Assembly: GCA_028821455.1 (NCBI GenBank)
Contig: JAPPGE010000082.1
Location: 79,911 to 143,910 of the forward strand
Length of the DNA stretch: 64,000 nucleotides
Origin: a bacterium
GTDB lineage: Bacteria > Pseudomonadota > Alphaproteobacteria > SP197
Reading direction: 5' to 3'
This document shows, piece after piece, positions 53,141 through 62,278 of the stretch. How positions within the stretch are numbered: the first letter of the stretch is position 1; every line of letters starts with the position of its first letter. A model generated the notes under the pieces. It worked only from the letters and a program-made list of their open reading frames with translations, did no database searches and was not told the origin of the DNA. The translations under genes were made by a program, and so were the position numbers.

Positions 53141-55507
53141 ATGGCAGCAACGACGGAAACAACGGGACACCGCTCTGCGTGGAGGATCGCCGGCAAGGGC
53201 ATTCCCGTGAAGGATGCCCGGGAAAAGGTCACGGGTTCACTCAAATACGCTGTCGATCTTGAAGTCCAGGGCATGGTGCACGGCAAGATTCTGCGCAGTC
53301 CCCATGCGCATGCGCGCATCGTCTCCATCGACACCACGAGGGCCGAGGCACTCCCCGGCGTGCTCGGCGTCGTCACCCATCACGACACGCCGCAGAACGT
53401 CTGGGAGAACGCCTGGTTCAACTATCGCGGCAAGATTCTTGACGGCATCGCCCGCTTCCACGGTGACGACATGGCGGCGGTGGCTGCCGTCAGCGAGGAT
53501 GTTGCCGAAGCGGCGCTTGGGCTCATTGATGTCGAGTACGAGCTTCTTGATGCGGTTTTTGATCCGGAAGAGGCGATGCAGCCCGAGGCGCCGCAGATAC
53601 GCGAAGAGGGCAACCTTCGTGATCCCTATGTCGTCGAGTGGGGCGATGTCGCGAAGGGAGCCGACGAAGCGGACTTCATCGTCGAGACCGAGATCCGCTT
53701 TGCCAGTCAACAAATGGCCCCGCTTGGCCGCAATGCCTGCATTGCCGAATGGAACGGTGACCGTGTGACCCTGTGGACCTCGTCCCAGACGCCTTCGGAG
53801 TTGCGCGACGGCATTCACGAGGCCTTCGGCATTCCGCTCAGCCGGGTTCGCGTCATCGCATTGCCGTCGGGCAGTTCCTTTGGCAACTGGTGGAGCGCCA
53901 ACTTCATGCTCATCACGGCCCTGCTCGCCCGCAAGGTACGCAAGCCTGTCAAGATCGAGCTGTCCAACGAGGAGTGCATGGCGACGGTGAAGCGCCGGCA
54001 CATCGAGATTTCCAGAGGCCGCATGGGATGCCGCAACGATGGCACCCTGACCCTGGCGGAGTTCGACCACATCATCGACAACGGTGGTTACGGCTTCAAG
54101 GATGACGTCGGCTTCTTCTGTGTCGACAACTGGGGCCGCGCGGAACACGGGCACTATGCCATTCACGGGGTCAACACGAATCTCCTGACCGCGGGCTGCA
54201 TGCGTGCGGTCGGTGACGTCACCCTGGGTTCGGTCGTGGAAAGGGTGGCCGACATGTGCGCCATCCGTCTCGGCATGGATCCGGTGGAGTTCCGTCTTAA
54301 GAACCAGATCAAGCCTGGCGAGCGCCTGCGCATGCAGCACAGTCGGCAGTACATGAAGGGATCGCTCGAGCAGTATCTCGAGGGCATTTCCGAGAAACAA
54401 CGTCAGGAATGGCCGAAACTCTTTCATCTGTCGAGCGGCTCCACCGACGAAATCCTGCGCAAGGGCGCCGAGGCCTTCGAGTGGTCGTCGAAATGGAAGG
54501 GCTGGGGAGTGCCCTATGCCGTGGACGGGCCCAGACGCAGGGCCGTCGGCGTCGGCACCGGGGCCCATGTCTGCGGTGTCGAGTTCGAGGGCAATGTCTC
54601 GGCCGTCGTGCGCATCAATCCGGACGGAAGCGCCAAGGTCCACTGCGCTGTCGGCCGGCAGGGCCAGGGGAGCGAGACAACCCAGGCCCAGGTGGCGGCG
54701 GAAGAGCTCGGCATTCCGTTCGACAAGGTGGAGATCGAGACAGGCGACACCGATTCCTGCCCCTGGAGTCACGGTTCCCTGGCCAGCAACACCATGTACC
54801 GCGTCGGTTGGGCGACACGCGCCGCAGCCAATGACGCCAAGCGCCAGTTGCTGGAGATTGCCGGCAGGGAGTTCTTCGACTCACCCCGCCAGGAACTCGA
54901 TGTGGCCGACGGTGTCATCTACTCCAGGGACCCCAACAAGCGGAACATCCGCATTACGGTTGAGGAGGCGCTCAATCACTTCCGTGGCACGGACGCGCTG
55001 GGTCAGGCATCGTCGATCACCGGCAGGCCACAGGGTCCCATGCCCCCGGCCAGCACGTTCGCCAGGCACTTCGCGGCGCACTTTGTGGATGTCGAGGTCG
55101 ATATCGAGACCGGCGAGATCAGGTTGCTGGACTTCCTGGCGACCCAGGACAGCGGCACGATCATGAACCCCCAGGTGATGAAGAACCAGATGATCGGCGG
55201 CGCCATCTGCGGGGCCGGGTTCGCCATCTATGAGGCGCTGTCCTTTGACGACGATGGCCGCATCCTCAATGCCAACCTTCTCGACTACAAGCTCCTGCGG
55301 GCAGCAGACTTCCCCCTGCGCGGCGACGTGATCTACGGAGACTCCTACGACCCGGTGGGACCCTTTGGCGCCCGCAGCGCCGGGGAGGCACCGGCGGCGG
55401 CAGCCGGACCGGCCATCGCCCAGGCCGTCTACAACGCCGTCGGCACCTGGGTCGACATGCCCATGACTCCCGAAAACGTCGTCACCGCACTCGACGCCTT
55501 GCACTGA
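53141..55507 (+). CDS. Molybdenum hydroxylase large (molybdopterin cytosine dinucleotide-binding) subunit
   Basis: A 788-residue CoxL/XdhB-family subunit that carries the Mo cofactor. N-terminal KVTGSLKYAVDLEVQGMVHG and KILRSPHAHARI are the typical first hammerhead domain. Cofactor motifs are GRQGQGSETTQAQVAAEELG, FVDVEVDIETGEI, and the late catalytic glutamate E749 in RSAGEAPAAAAGPAIAQAV. The CO dehydrogenase active-site loop AYxCSFR is absent (TAGCMRAVGD is found), so it is not form I CODH. Substrate is likely an N-heterocycle, aldehyde or similar. No maturation genes (CoxD-G, XdhC) lie nearby. Confidence 0.93.
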   Translation: MAATTETTGHRSAWRIAGKGIPVKDAREKVTGSLKYAVDLEVQGMVHGKILRSPHAHARIVSIDTTRAEALPGVLGVVTHHDTPQNVWENAWFNYRGKILDGIARFHGDDMAAVAAVSEDVAEAALGLIDVEYELLDAVFDPEEAMQPEAPQIREEGNLRDPYVVEWGDVAKGADEADFIVETEIRFASQQMAPLGRNACIAEWNGDRVTLWTSSQTPSELRDGIHEAFGIPLSRVRVIALPSGSSFGNWWSANFMLITALLARKVRKPVKIELSNEECMATVKRRHIEISRGRMGCRNDGTLTLAEFDHIIDNGGYGFKDDVGFFCVDNWGRAEHGHYAIHGVNTNLLTAGCMRAVGDVTLGSVVERVADMCAIRLGMDPVEFRLKNQIKPGERLRMQHSRQYMKGSLEQYLEGISEKQRQEWPKLFHLSSGSTDEILRKGAEAFEWSSKWKGWGVPYAVDGPRRRAVGVGTGAHVCGVEFEGNVSAVVRINPDGSAKVHCAVGRQGQGSETTQAQVAAEELGIPFDKVEIETGDTDSCPWSHGSLASNTMYRVGWATRAAANDAKRQLLEIAGREFFDSPRQELDVADGVIYSRDPNKRNIRITVEEALNHFRGTDALGQASSITGRPQGPMPPASTFARHFAAHFVDVEVDIETGEIRLLDFLATQDSGTIMNPQVMKNQMIGGAICGAGFAIYEALSFDDDGRILNANLLDYKLLRAADFPLRGDVIYGDSYDPVGPFGARSAGEAPAAAAGPAIAQAVYNAVGTWVDMPMTPENVVTALDALH

Positions 55508-55763
55508 GGCCACGGTCCCCGCAGGGCAATGTGACCCCTCGGTCACGCTGCTATCCAGTGGATTGTGGCGTGGATCGCTGCTTTGCGAGCCTGCCAAGAC
55601 GCGGCCGGGACGCAATTGGCGTCCCGATTCCTAATCGTCAGTTCGCAGACTCCTATTCGTCATGCTGCAGCCGGTCAATTCACGCATGCTCAGTTCGACC
55701 TTGGCGAGCACCGGATGTTCTCGCCCGGGGGAAGGGCAACGGCCGCCTCCCCAACGTTGCCGG

Positions 55764-57260
55764 TCAGGCGTAGTTGGGCCGTTCCGGGCAGTCCGGGTCG
55801 AGGGGAAAGATGGGGCGGCGCACCTTGCGGAAGGTGAAGAGGCTGTTGTCGCTGCTCGTCACGCCGACACCGTTGCAGGGAACTTCGGCGGCCGCGATGT
55901 CGCTGAAGCCCGCCCGGAAGTGAATGCGTGACTTGAGGATGATGTAGCGTTTGTGGAGGGGTTCGATCCCGACGCTGCGCAGGCATCCCGGATCATAGGG
56001 CTCTGTCTGGCGCGAAACGACGACGATCTCGACGTTGCCGGTCTGGAGAACGCCGGATCGTCCCATGGACATCGTCGTTCCCCGGCCCATCGGCACTGTA
56101 ACGATAAAGTCGCCGTCGGTGAGGGAGCGGACCTTCCCGGTCACGGTGAGCGGCTCCCCCTCTCTGCCGATCTCGGGCATGTCGACCTTGCCGCCGAGCT
56201 CGATCGTGACCTCGTTGCCGACGCCGGCAGCTGTCATGGCATCGATTGCCGCTTCGTCGCAGATGCCGAACATGGCGACATTCTCCAGCCCCTGGCGCAT
56301 GACCTCCTGCAGGACGGCGACCGTATCCTGTGTCCCCCCGGAGGCGGCATTGTCGGCATGATCGAGGAGAATGACCGGACCTTCCTCCATCTGTCCGGCA
56401 CGGGCTATCGCGTGCTCCAGAGGCTCGGCCTCGAAGAGCCACTCGTCGCGGCGGCGCCACGCTTCACCGAGAAGGCGTTCTGCCACCTCCTGGGCCTCGC
56501 CGCGGTCGCCATCAGCCACCGTCACGACGGAGAGGCCGGCATTGTGGAAATCTGCCAGGGGAAAGCCGCCGAAGACGCTCACGGCAAGCAGTCCGGCCTC
56601 TTCGGCCTGACGGGCCATGGCGATCATCGATCCCATGGGTTCGTCGTCATGCCCCATGCGCAGGGTCTGGGCGAGAACAGGACGCTGTCCCCATGCCATC
56701 ACCGGCGTCACCTTCCTGTCGAGGGCATCCACCATGATGCGTCCGGCATGATGGCCGGCCTCGTACATGTCGAGATGCGGGTAGGTCTTGTAGCCGACAA
56801 TCACGTCCGTGTTTTCAACGATTTCAGGCGTGATATTGGCGTGAAGGTCAAGGCTGATGGCGATGGGGAGATCCGGTGCGGCATCACGGATGCGTTTCAG
56901 GAGGCCGCCTTCACCGTCATCGGTCGTTTCGGTGACCATGGCACCGTGGAGGTCGAGGAAACAGACGTCGCAACCAGCCTGAACGGCGTCCATGATGGCG
57001 TCGCACATCGCCTGATAGGCATGACTCTCGACCGGACCTGAAGGGGCGGCGTTGCCGGCGACCGGCGTGACGATCTCCATGCCGGCCTCATCGGCAACAT
57101 CGAGGAAGGCGCCAATTCCCGTCCCGGTTCCCTTGAAACGCCGGTAAACCTCCGGGCCCGTTGGAACGTCAGGCGAGCCGAAACGGGAAAGCGGCGTCGG
57201 CACCGGTGAGAAGGTGTTGGTTTCGTGTTCCATCATGGCGACGACCGCGCGCCTGTTCAT
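55764..57260 (-). CDS. M81 family metallopeptidase (MlrC/microcystinase-like)
   Basis: ATG 57260 after GGGAG gives 498 residues; the frame extends to 57287. The N-terminal DUF1485 domain carries EHETNTFSPVPTPL, VCFLDLHGAMVTE and the metal-binding AISLDLHANITPEI. YKTYPHLDMYEAG and later VILLDHADNAASGG, DTVAVLQEVMRQ and the C-terminal MlrC domain follow. The family contains MlrC, which degrades linearised microcystin, but many members act on other small amides or lactams. It is divergent from the DUF1636 gene. Confidence 0.9.
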   Translation of the reverse strand: MNRRAVVAMMEHETNTFSPVPTPLSRFGSPDVPTGPEVYRRFKGTGTGIGAFLDVADEAGMEIVTPVAGNAAPSGPVESHAYQAMCDAIMDAVQAGCDVCFLDLHGAMVTETTDDGEGGLLKRIRDAAPDLPIAISLDLHANITPEIVENTDVIVGYKTYPHLDMYEAGHHAGRIMVDALDRKVTPVMAWGQRPVLAQTLRMGHDDEPMGSMIAMARQAEEAGLLAVSVFGGFPLADFHNAGLSVVTVADGDRGEAQEVAERLLGEAWRRRDEWLFEAEPLEHAIARAGQMEEGPVILLDHADNAASGGTQDTVAVLQEVMRQGLENVAMFGICDEAAIDAMTAAGVGNEVTIELGGKVDMPEIGREGEPLTVTGKVRSLTDGDFIVTVPMGRGTTMSMGRSGVLQTGNVEIVVVSRQTEPYDPGCLRSVGIEPLHKRYIILKSRIHFRAGFSDIAAAEVPCNGVGVTSSDNSLFTFRKVRRPIFPLDPDCPERPNYA

Positions 57261-57351
57261 GGTCGATCTCCCGTTTTGCCGCCTCAACTATCGCAGCGCG
57301 GCGGATTGTGTCAAAACCGCATTCGGTGAGGGTCACCCGGAGAGTGGCACC

Positions 57352-57741
57352 ATGCGCAAACGTGGATCCAGGGGTGTCCGGCCGGCGAGTCTGCGCATCT
57401 GTGTGACCTGTCGCTGGAGGGCGCTCGATGTCATGCCGGATGGTGACGACCTTCCGGGGAAGCGGCTCCACGACATTGCCTGCGCCATCGCCTCGCCAGC
57501 GGAAAGGGAGCGCATTCACCCGATCGTGTGTCTGACCCACTGTCCCGATGCCTGCAATGCGGTGGCGATGCAACGCGGCAAGCCACCGCTGTTGATGACC
57601 AGGATGTCTCCCGATCACGACACCGCAAGGGCACTGCTCGACACCCTTCAAGTCTACGACCAGTCGCCTGACGGTGCCGTCTCCGGGAGCGCCGTCGAAA
57701 CACGTCCCCTGGTTCCGGGTGGAGCACGGCGCCGCACCTGA
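57352..57741 (+). CDS. DUF1636 family putative metal-binding protein
   Basis: The ATG at 57352, with GGAGAG upstream, gives 129 residues. The conserved cysteines are C-x2-C in LRICVTCRWR and CLTHCPDAC near residue 68. The C-terminal end DTLQVYDQSPDGAV fits the COG5469/DUF1636 pattern. Family members are thought to bind a metal or cluster; no role is established. It is divergent from the M81 gene and precedes the ferredoxin-AOR pair on the same strand. Confidence 0.82.
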   Translation: MRKRGSRGVRPASLRICVTCRWRALDVMPDGDDLPGKRLHDIACAIASPAERERIHPIVCLTHCPDACNAVAMQRGKPPLLMTRMSPDHDTARALLDTLQVYDQSPDGAVSGSAVETRPLVPGGARRRT

Positions 57742-57748
57742 CGTCGTC

Positions 57749-57763
57749 GGAGTCCAGGACTCC
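57749..57763. promoter_or_regulatory. 15-bp perfect palindrome upstream of the ferredoxin-AOR operon
   Basis: GGAGTCC and GGACTCC flank one central base at 57756. It lies just after the DUF1636 stop and 110 bp before the ferredoxin start; a second 10-bp palindrome (ACGCTAGCGT, 57822-57831) follows. Either could be a regulator binding site for the AOR operon. Confidence 0.35.
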
Positions 57764-57872
57764 AATTAGGAATGGTTCCGAGTTGCAAGTGGATGATTGT
57801 GTTTGCAGTTTTCCTGCCGGGACGCTAGCGTTTTCTTCTAGTTGCGGTGTCGGCTCAAGGGAGGCTCTATTG

Positions 57873-58346
57873 ATGCAGAAATCTCTGTCCATCGATCCGA
57901 ACAAGTGCACAGGCTGCCTTCAGTGCGAACTGGCCTGTTCGCTTGACAATGAAGGGGCGTTCAACCCCTCCAAGTCGAGGATCAAGGTCTTCAACTTCGA
58001 AGGGAAGGGACGCTTCGTTCCCTATACCTGTACCCAGTGTGACGAGGCCTGGTGCGCCGAGGCCTGCCCGACGAATGCCATTTCGGTTGACAGGGATACC
58101 GGCGCCAAGGTGGTCAGCGATGCGCTGTGCGTCGGCTGCAAGGTATGCACCATCGCGTGCCCGTTCGGCACCATCAACTACAACCAGTCGACCGGCAAGG
58201 TGATCAAGTGCGATCTGTGTGGTGGCGATCCGGAATGCGCCAAGGCGTGTCCTACCGAAGCCATCACCTATGTTGATGCCAACTGGACCGGTCTCGACAG
58301 AATGCGCGCCTCGGCTGCCGTGGCCGACGCTGCAGCGCAGACCTAG
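57873..58346 (+). CDS. Polyferredoxin with four 4Fe-4S cluster motifs (AorA-like electron transfer subunit)
   Basis: The ATG at 57873 follows GGGAGG; the product has 157 residues. Four cysteine groups of 4Fe-4S type occur: CTGCLQCELAC, CTQCDEAWCAEACP, CVGCKVCTIACP and CDLCGGDPECAKACP. This pattern matches HycB/CooF-like and AorA subunits, which pass electrons from AOR-type enzymes. The AOR gene follows after 15 bp. An AorA role is supported by this adjacency; no FAD subunit (AorC) follows. Confidence 0.9.
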   Translation: MQKSLSIDPNKCTGCLQCELACSLDNEGAFNPSKSRIKVFNFEGKGRFVPYTCTQCDEAWCAEACPTNAISVDRDTGAKVVSDALCVGCKVCTIACPFGTINYNQSTGKVIKCDLCGGDPECAKACPTEAITYVDANWTGLDRMRASAAVADAAAQT

Positions 58347-58361
58347 GGGAGGGAACGCACA

Positions 58362-60209
58362 ATGGCATGGGCTGGAAAGTTACTGCGGGTCAACCTTTCT
58401 GAAGGCACCTGCGAGAGTGAGCCTCTCAACATGGAGTGGGCGCAAGCCTATCTCGGCCAGCGCGGTCTTGCGACCAAGTATCTCTCCGAGGAGATCGATC
58501 CCAAGGTCGATCCCCTGTCACCGGAGAACAAGCTCATCATGACGACAGGCCCCCTGACCGGGACCTGCGCATCGACGGCGGGCCGCTATTCCGTGGTGAC
58601 CAAGGGAGCCCTGACGGGTGCCATCGCCTGTTCCAATTCCGGCGGTTTCTTCGGCAACGAGATGAAGAATGCCGGCTGGGACATGATCATTTTCGAAGGC
58701 AGGTCACCGTCACCGGTCTATCTCCTGGTGCTCGACGGCGATGCCCGTCTCGTCGATGCCTCGAAGCACTGGGGAACATCGGTCTGGGATACCGAAGAAG
58801 CCATCAAGCACGACCATGGCGATCCATTGATCCGTGTCGCATCGATCGGTGTCTCGGGCGAAAAGGGCGTCAAGTACGCCTGCGTCGTGAACGACATGCA
58901 CCGGGCGGCTGGCCGTTCGGGCGTCGGTACGGTGATGGGTTCCAAGAACCTGAAGGCGGTTGCCATCCGCGGCACGCTGGGCGTCAACGTCAAGGATCCC
59001 CGTCGCTTCATGGAAGCGACCGCGGCGGCCAAGAAGGTCCTTGCGGACAATCCGGTCACCGGGCAGGGGCTGCCCGCCATGGGAACCCAGGTTCTCATGA
59101 ACGTCATCAACGAGACTGGCGCCCTGCCGACGCGCAATCACCGTGATGTCCAGTTCGAGGGCGCCAACAACATCTCCGCAGAGGCCATGGCCGAAGTGCG
59201 GGAAACGGACGGCAAGAAGAACCTTGTCACCAATGCGGCCTGCTTCGGCTGCACCATTGCCTGCGGCCGGGTCTCCGAGATCGATCGGACTCACTTCTCG
59301 GTTGCCGAACGACCCGAGTACCAGATCATCTCTGGTGGTCTCGAGTACGAGGCTGCCTGGGCGCTTGGCGCGGCCACCGGTGTGGACGATCTGGAAGCGC
59401 TCACGTTCGCCAACTTCATCTGCAACGAGCAGGGGCTCGATCCCATTTCGTTCGGCGCCACGGTCGGTTCCGCCATGGAACTGTTCGAGGAAGGTGTGAT
59501 CAGCACCGACGACACCGGCGGGATCGAGCTCAACTTCGGCAACGCCGAGGCGCTGTGCAAGGTGGCGGAGCTGACCGGCAAGGGCGAGGGCTTCGGAGCC
59601 GAGATCGGCCTGGGCTCGAAGCTGCTGTGCGAAAAGCACGGCAGGCCCGAGCTCTCGATGTCCGTCAAGGGCCAGGAGTTCCCGGCCTATGACAGCCGCG
59701 GGATCCAGGGCATGGGCCTCACGTATGCCACCTCGAACCGCGGCGCCTGCCACTTGAGGAGCTACACGGTGGCGTCGGAGATTCTCGGTATTCCCGAGAA
59801 GACCGATCCCCTGGTGTCCGATGGCAAGGCCGGTCTGGTGCGGGCCTTCCAGGACGCCACGGCGGCGGTCGACTCGACTGGCATGTGTGTCTTTACGACA
59901 TTCGCCTGGACCCTCGAGGACTTCGCACCGCAGGTGGATGCGGCCTGTGAGGGAGAGTGGACCGCAGAACGTCTTCTCGAGACTGGTGAGAGGATCTGGA
60001 ACCTTGAGCGGCAGTTCAACATCGCCGCCGGCTTCTCCGGTGCCGATGACAATCTGCCGCCACGCCTCCTCAAGGATGCGGCGAAGACCGGTCCCGCCGA
60101 AGGGAAGGTCAACGGTCTCGAGACCATGCTGCCCGAGTACTACGAGGTTCGCGGCTGGACGCCGGACGGTGTCCCGAGCAACGAGACCATCGCGCGCCTC
60201 GGGTTGTAG
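58362..60209 (+). CDS. Aldehyde:ferredoxin oxidoreductase (tungsten-type, AOR family), copy 2
   Basis: A 615-residue AOR very similar to the copy at 42273, for example LGQRGLATKYLSEEIDPKVD and TAGRYSVVTKGALTGAIACS. Cluster ligands are in CFGCTIACGR and the distal ATSNRGACHLRSYTVA. It is encoded directly after a four-cluster ferredoxin, a layout found for AorA-AorB of aerobic and denitrifying bacteria, so it probably oxidises aldehydes and passes electrons via this ferredoxin. Start at ATG 58362 after GGGGAGGG. It ends shortly before a strong hairpin. Confidence 0.94.
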   Translation: MAWAGKLLRVNLSEGTCESEPLNMEWAQAYLGQRGLATKYLSEEIDPKVDPLSPENKLIMTTGPLTGTCASTAGRYSVVTKGALTGAIACSNSGGFFGNEMKNAGWDMIIFEGRSPSPVYLLVLDGDARLVDASKHWGTSVWDTEEAIKHDHGDPLIRVASIGVSGEKGVKYACVVNDMHRAAGRSGVGTVMGSKNLKAVAIRGTLGVNVKDPRRFMEATAAAKKVLADNPVTGQGLPAMGTQVLMNVINETGALPTRNHRDVQFEGANNISAEAMAEVRETDGKKNLVTNAACFGCTIACGRVSEIDRTHFSVAERPEYQIISGGLEYEAAWALGAATGVDDLEALTFANFICNEQGLDPISFGATVGSAMELFEEGVISTDDTGGIELNFGNAEALCKVAELTGKGEGFGAEIGLGSKLLCEKHGRPELSMSVKGQEFPAYDSRGIQGMGLTYATSNRGACHLRSYTVASEILGIPEKTDPLVSDGKAGLVRAFQDATAAVDSTGMCVFTTFAWTLEDFAPQVDAACEGEWTAERLLETGERIWNLERQFNIAAGFSGADDNLPPRLLKDAAKTGPAEGKVNGLETMLPEYYEVRGWTPDGVPSNETIARLGL

Positions 60210-60569
60210 ACTGCCGACAATCGGCTGAACTAGGCGGCCCCTTCCTGAATTCGGGAAGGGGCCGCCTGATTCCAGGATCCGGATTTCCTGTTTCCGGCGA
60301 ATACCGGTGACACCTGACACGACTCATGTGTGCCCGTCGGATGTCATGCCGGCACTGGCCGAAACGGTTTCCAGTGACCTTCCAGTCCTCATTCGACTGA
60401 TGAAGGATGCTCGGAACATGCTGCATTGCGGCTATTCCGCGACGTGATGACTGGAAACTGGTGTCAAGAGGCTGGTGATCACCCTTGAGGGCGAATGCCC
60501 TCAACGGCGAGCGTTCCGGCTACTGCATGCCAGGACGAGTTGCATCGCCGTCGCCGTCACAAGGCCGAG
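60210..60569. other. 360-bp intergenic region between convergent AOR and PhyH genes
   Basis: Apart from the hairpin at 60233-60266, I see no coding frame with a plausible start and no RNA gene. The region separates two convergent transcripts. Confidence 0.4.
60233..60266. terminator. Hairpin terminator-like structure after AOR copy 2
   Basis: GGCGGCCCCTTCC at 60233-60245 pairs perfectly with 60254-60266 around an 8-nt loop, 23 bp past the AOR stop. No T-run follows on either strand, so it may be a bidirectional or stability element, but the location between convergent genes suits a terminator. Confidence 0.65.
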
Positions 60570-61421
60570 TCAACGTACCCGCGGAAAGAGCGCACATTCC
60601 ATGGAGCCGCCATGAACAAGGCCCTCGCCCCGGTGGGGTGGGTCGGTTTCGATGGGTTTGTCGTTGTAGGTGATATCGTCGCCGATCCAGTGGGTCGCAA
60701 GCGCCCGGCGACGGTTTGCCGTGGAGAGATTGCCGGGCGCGCTGTGATGGGTTCTGCTGTGAAAGACGAGGCAGTCACCGGGGTCCATGGGAGCGTAGAC
60801 AATTTCGTGGTCACCCTCGATGCAGTCCCAGTCGGGCGGTGCGGGCAGGTCCTCGGGTCGGGCATAGGCGTCGTTCGGATCGAAGTGGACCGAGCGGTAA
60901 CGCTGGTCGCGTATCAGGTGGGAGCCGCGAACAAACCGCAGCGCAGTCTCGACCGGGATTCGGTCAATCGCGACCCACTGATTGCAGATCTGCTCGCCGG
61001 CAACGGCCCAGTAGGCTTCGTCATAGTGCCAGGGGGTCTTGCGGCTGGTGCCTGGCTCCTTCAACAGCATGAAGTCAAAGTAGAAGATCAGTGTCTTCGA
61101 ACGCATGATCTGCATGGCGATGTCGGGCGCGTGCGACTCCAGGCAGAATCTCCGAAACTGCTCGATGCGCCGCCACATGAAGGTATCGTAGAAGAAAAAG
61201 CCGGGCTCTCCCGGCGCCGCGATGTTGTATGCAAGTGCGTTGTCGTCCGCGTTCGCAACCGCGATGCCCATGCCTTCGGCCAGAAGATCAACCCACTCCC
61301 GGGAATACACATCCCAGAGCCAGACGACGCCATCCCGCTCGTAGGCTTGGATTGCCTCCTCGGAAACTGTTGCCTCCACCACCTCGAATCCCGGAAGTGC
61401 GACGGGATGCTTGATAACCAT
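60570..61421 (-). CDS. Phytanoyl-CoA dioxygenase (PhyH) family protein
   Basis: The ATG at 61421 gives 283 residues (MVIKHPVALPGFEVVEATVS); the frame extends to 61496, and a GTG at 61442 is also possible. The iron-binding HxD is in TPWHYDEAYW, the distal His in VFHSRTHHSAPGN, and the 2-oxoglutarate-binding Arg in NRRRALATHW. The VYAPMDPGDCLVFH strand precedes the distal His, as usual. It should be an Fe(II)/2-oxoglutarate oxygenase acting on an unknown small molecule. It is downstream of a cupin gene on the same strand. Confidence 0.88.
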   Translation of the reverse strand: MVIKHPVALPGFEVVEATVSEEAIQAYERDGVVWLWDVYSREWVDLLAEGMGIAVANADDNALAYNIAAPGEPGFFFYDTFMWRRIEQFRRFCLESHAPDIAMQIMRSKTLIFYFDFMLLKEPGTSRKTPWHYDEAYWAVAGEQICNQWVAIDRIPVETALRFVRGSHLIRDQRYRSVHFDPNDAYARPEDLPAPPDWDCIEGDHEIVYAPMDPGDCLVFHSRTHHSAPGNLSTANRRRALATHWIGDDITYNDKPIETDPPHRGEGLVHGGSMECALFPRVR

Positions 61422-61753
61422 TGGCTCGGCAGTGGCAGTCACTCGTGTTTCCGTTGTTGAATGCGACCAGTATGGCGCAGGCCGCACGGCGGACAAAGCG
61501 TCCTCAGATGGATGTCCCGGCGATCACTATGGGAGGGGCGGCACCGCGAACCTCAAGTGCGCAGGCCTCCGAATCTCTCAGGTGCTGCCACTGTGGGAGG
61601 CCTTGTCTGGGAAGCAGGGTAGCATCGCCCAGCATTTTTCGGAGCGGAGCAGGTGGCCCGAGCCGCCAACGATCTTCTTCCGGTTCTGGGTCAAGATGGA
61701 TTCGTGTGATCATCGCTCTGCGATGGTCACCGGGAAGGCGGCTGCCTGTGGAG
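61422..61753. other. 332-bp gap between cupin and PhyH genes
   Basis: No coding frame with a plausible start and no structured element was found. It probably contains the promoter of the PhyH gene. Confidence 0.35.
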
Positions 61754-62278
61754 TCACGGATCGACGGTTTTCAACCAGAGATCGAACACTGCTCCATTGG
61801 CGCCGGTCACGGGATCGGTCGCGGGCAGAGGAACGTTCCGCACGGTCTCGCGTATGGCTTCCCGGGAAGCCTCGCCCTCGCGTCTGAGGTCGGGGCTCTG
61901 ACCCGGCGGATAGGCGCCGACCACCGAGAGGCCCGGTTCGTCGTCGAGTCGACAGTGGCCTACGCCGGCAGGAATGATCGCCACATCGCCCGCCTTGACC
62001 GAAAAGACGGGACCGTCGGGGCCACCGAACTGGACGACCGCGCGACCCCGGGCGATTCCCACCACCTCGTGGGCTTCGGCGTGGTAGTGGTGAAAGGAGT
62101 AGATTGCCTGGCCCTGCCATCCATTGCCCCAGCCGTTGTCATGGAAGGCGCGCTCGACATCATCGTCGGGATTGTCCGTCGTGAACGTCAGCGCATCCCT
62201 GTAGAGAATCAGGGGAAGCTTGGGGTTGTTGGGGATATCTCCGCTGTCCTCGATGATCCGATGCACCACCTCGACCAA
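61754..62278 (-). CDS. Cupin-domain protein
   Basis: A TTG start at 62278, five bases after GGGAGG, gives 174 residues; the frame is open further upstream to 62383 but without a ribosome-binding site. The cupin motif is FHHYHAEAHEVVGIARGRAV with a later HCRLDDE histidine in AIIPAGVGHCRL, which together supply the HxH-x-E-x-H metal ligands. The N-terminus resembles the cupin-containing uncharacterised proteins with IPNNPKLPLILYRDAL. Function unknown. It sits between the PhyH enzyme gene and the IS110-type element. Confidence 0.85.
   Translation of the reverse strand: MVEVVHRIIEDSGDIPNNPKLPLILYRDALTFTTDNPDDDVERAFHDNGWGNGWQGQAIYSFHHYHAEAHEVVGIARGRAVVQFGGPDGPVFSVKAGDVAIIPAGVGHCRLDDEPGLSVVGAYPPGQSPDLRREGEASREAIRETVRNVPLPATDPVTGANGAVFDLWLKTVDP

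Noticed and set aside
53237..54772. Long open frame of 511 codons on the minus strand inside the hydroxylase large subunit gene
   Set aside because: It is antisense to a fully conserved CoxL-type gene and shows no recognisable protein motif; high GC gives long shadow frames. The same applies to minus-strand frames at 3147-4481, 15267-16796 and 58710-60320.
53141..55507. CO dehydrogenase large subunit
   Set aside because: The form I active-site motif AYxCSFR is missing; the equivalent region reads TAGCMRAVGD, so only a general molybdenum hydroxylase call is justified.
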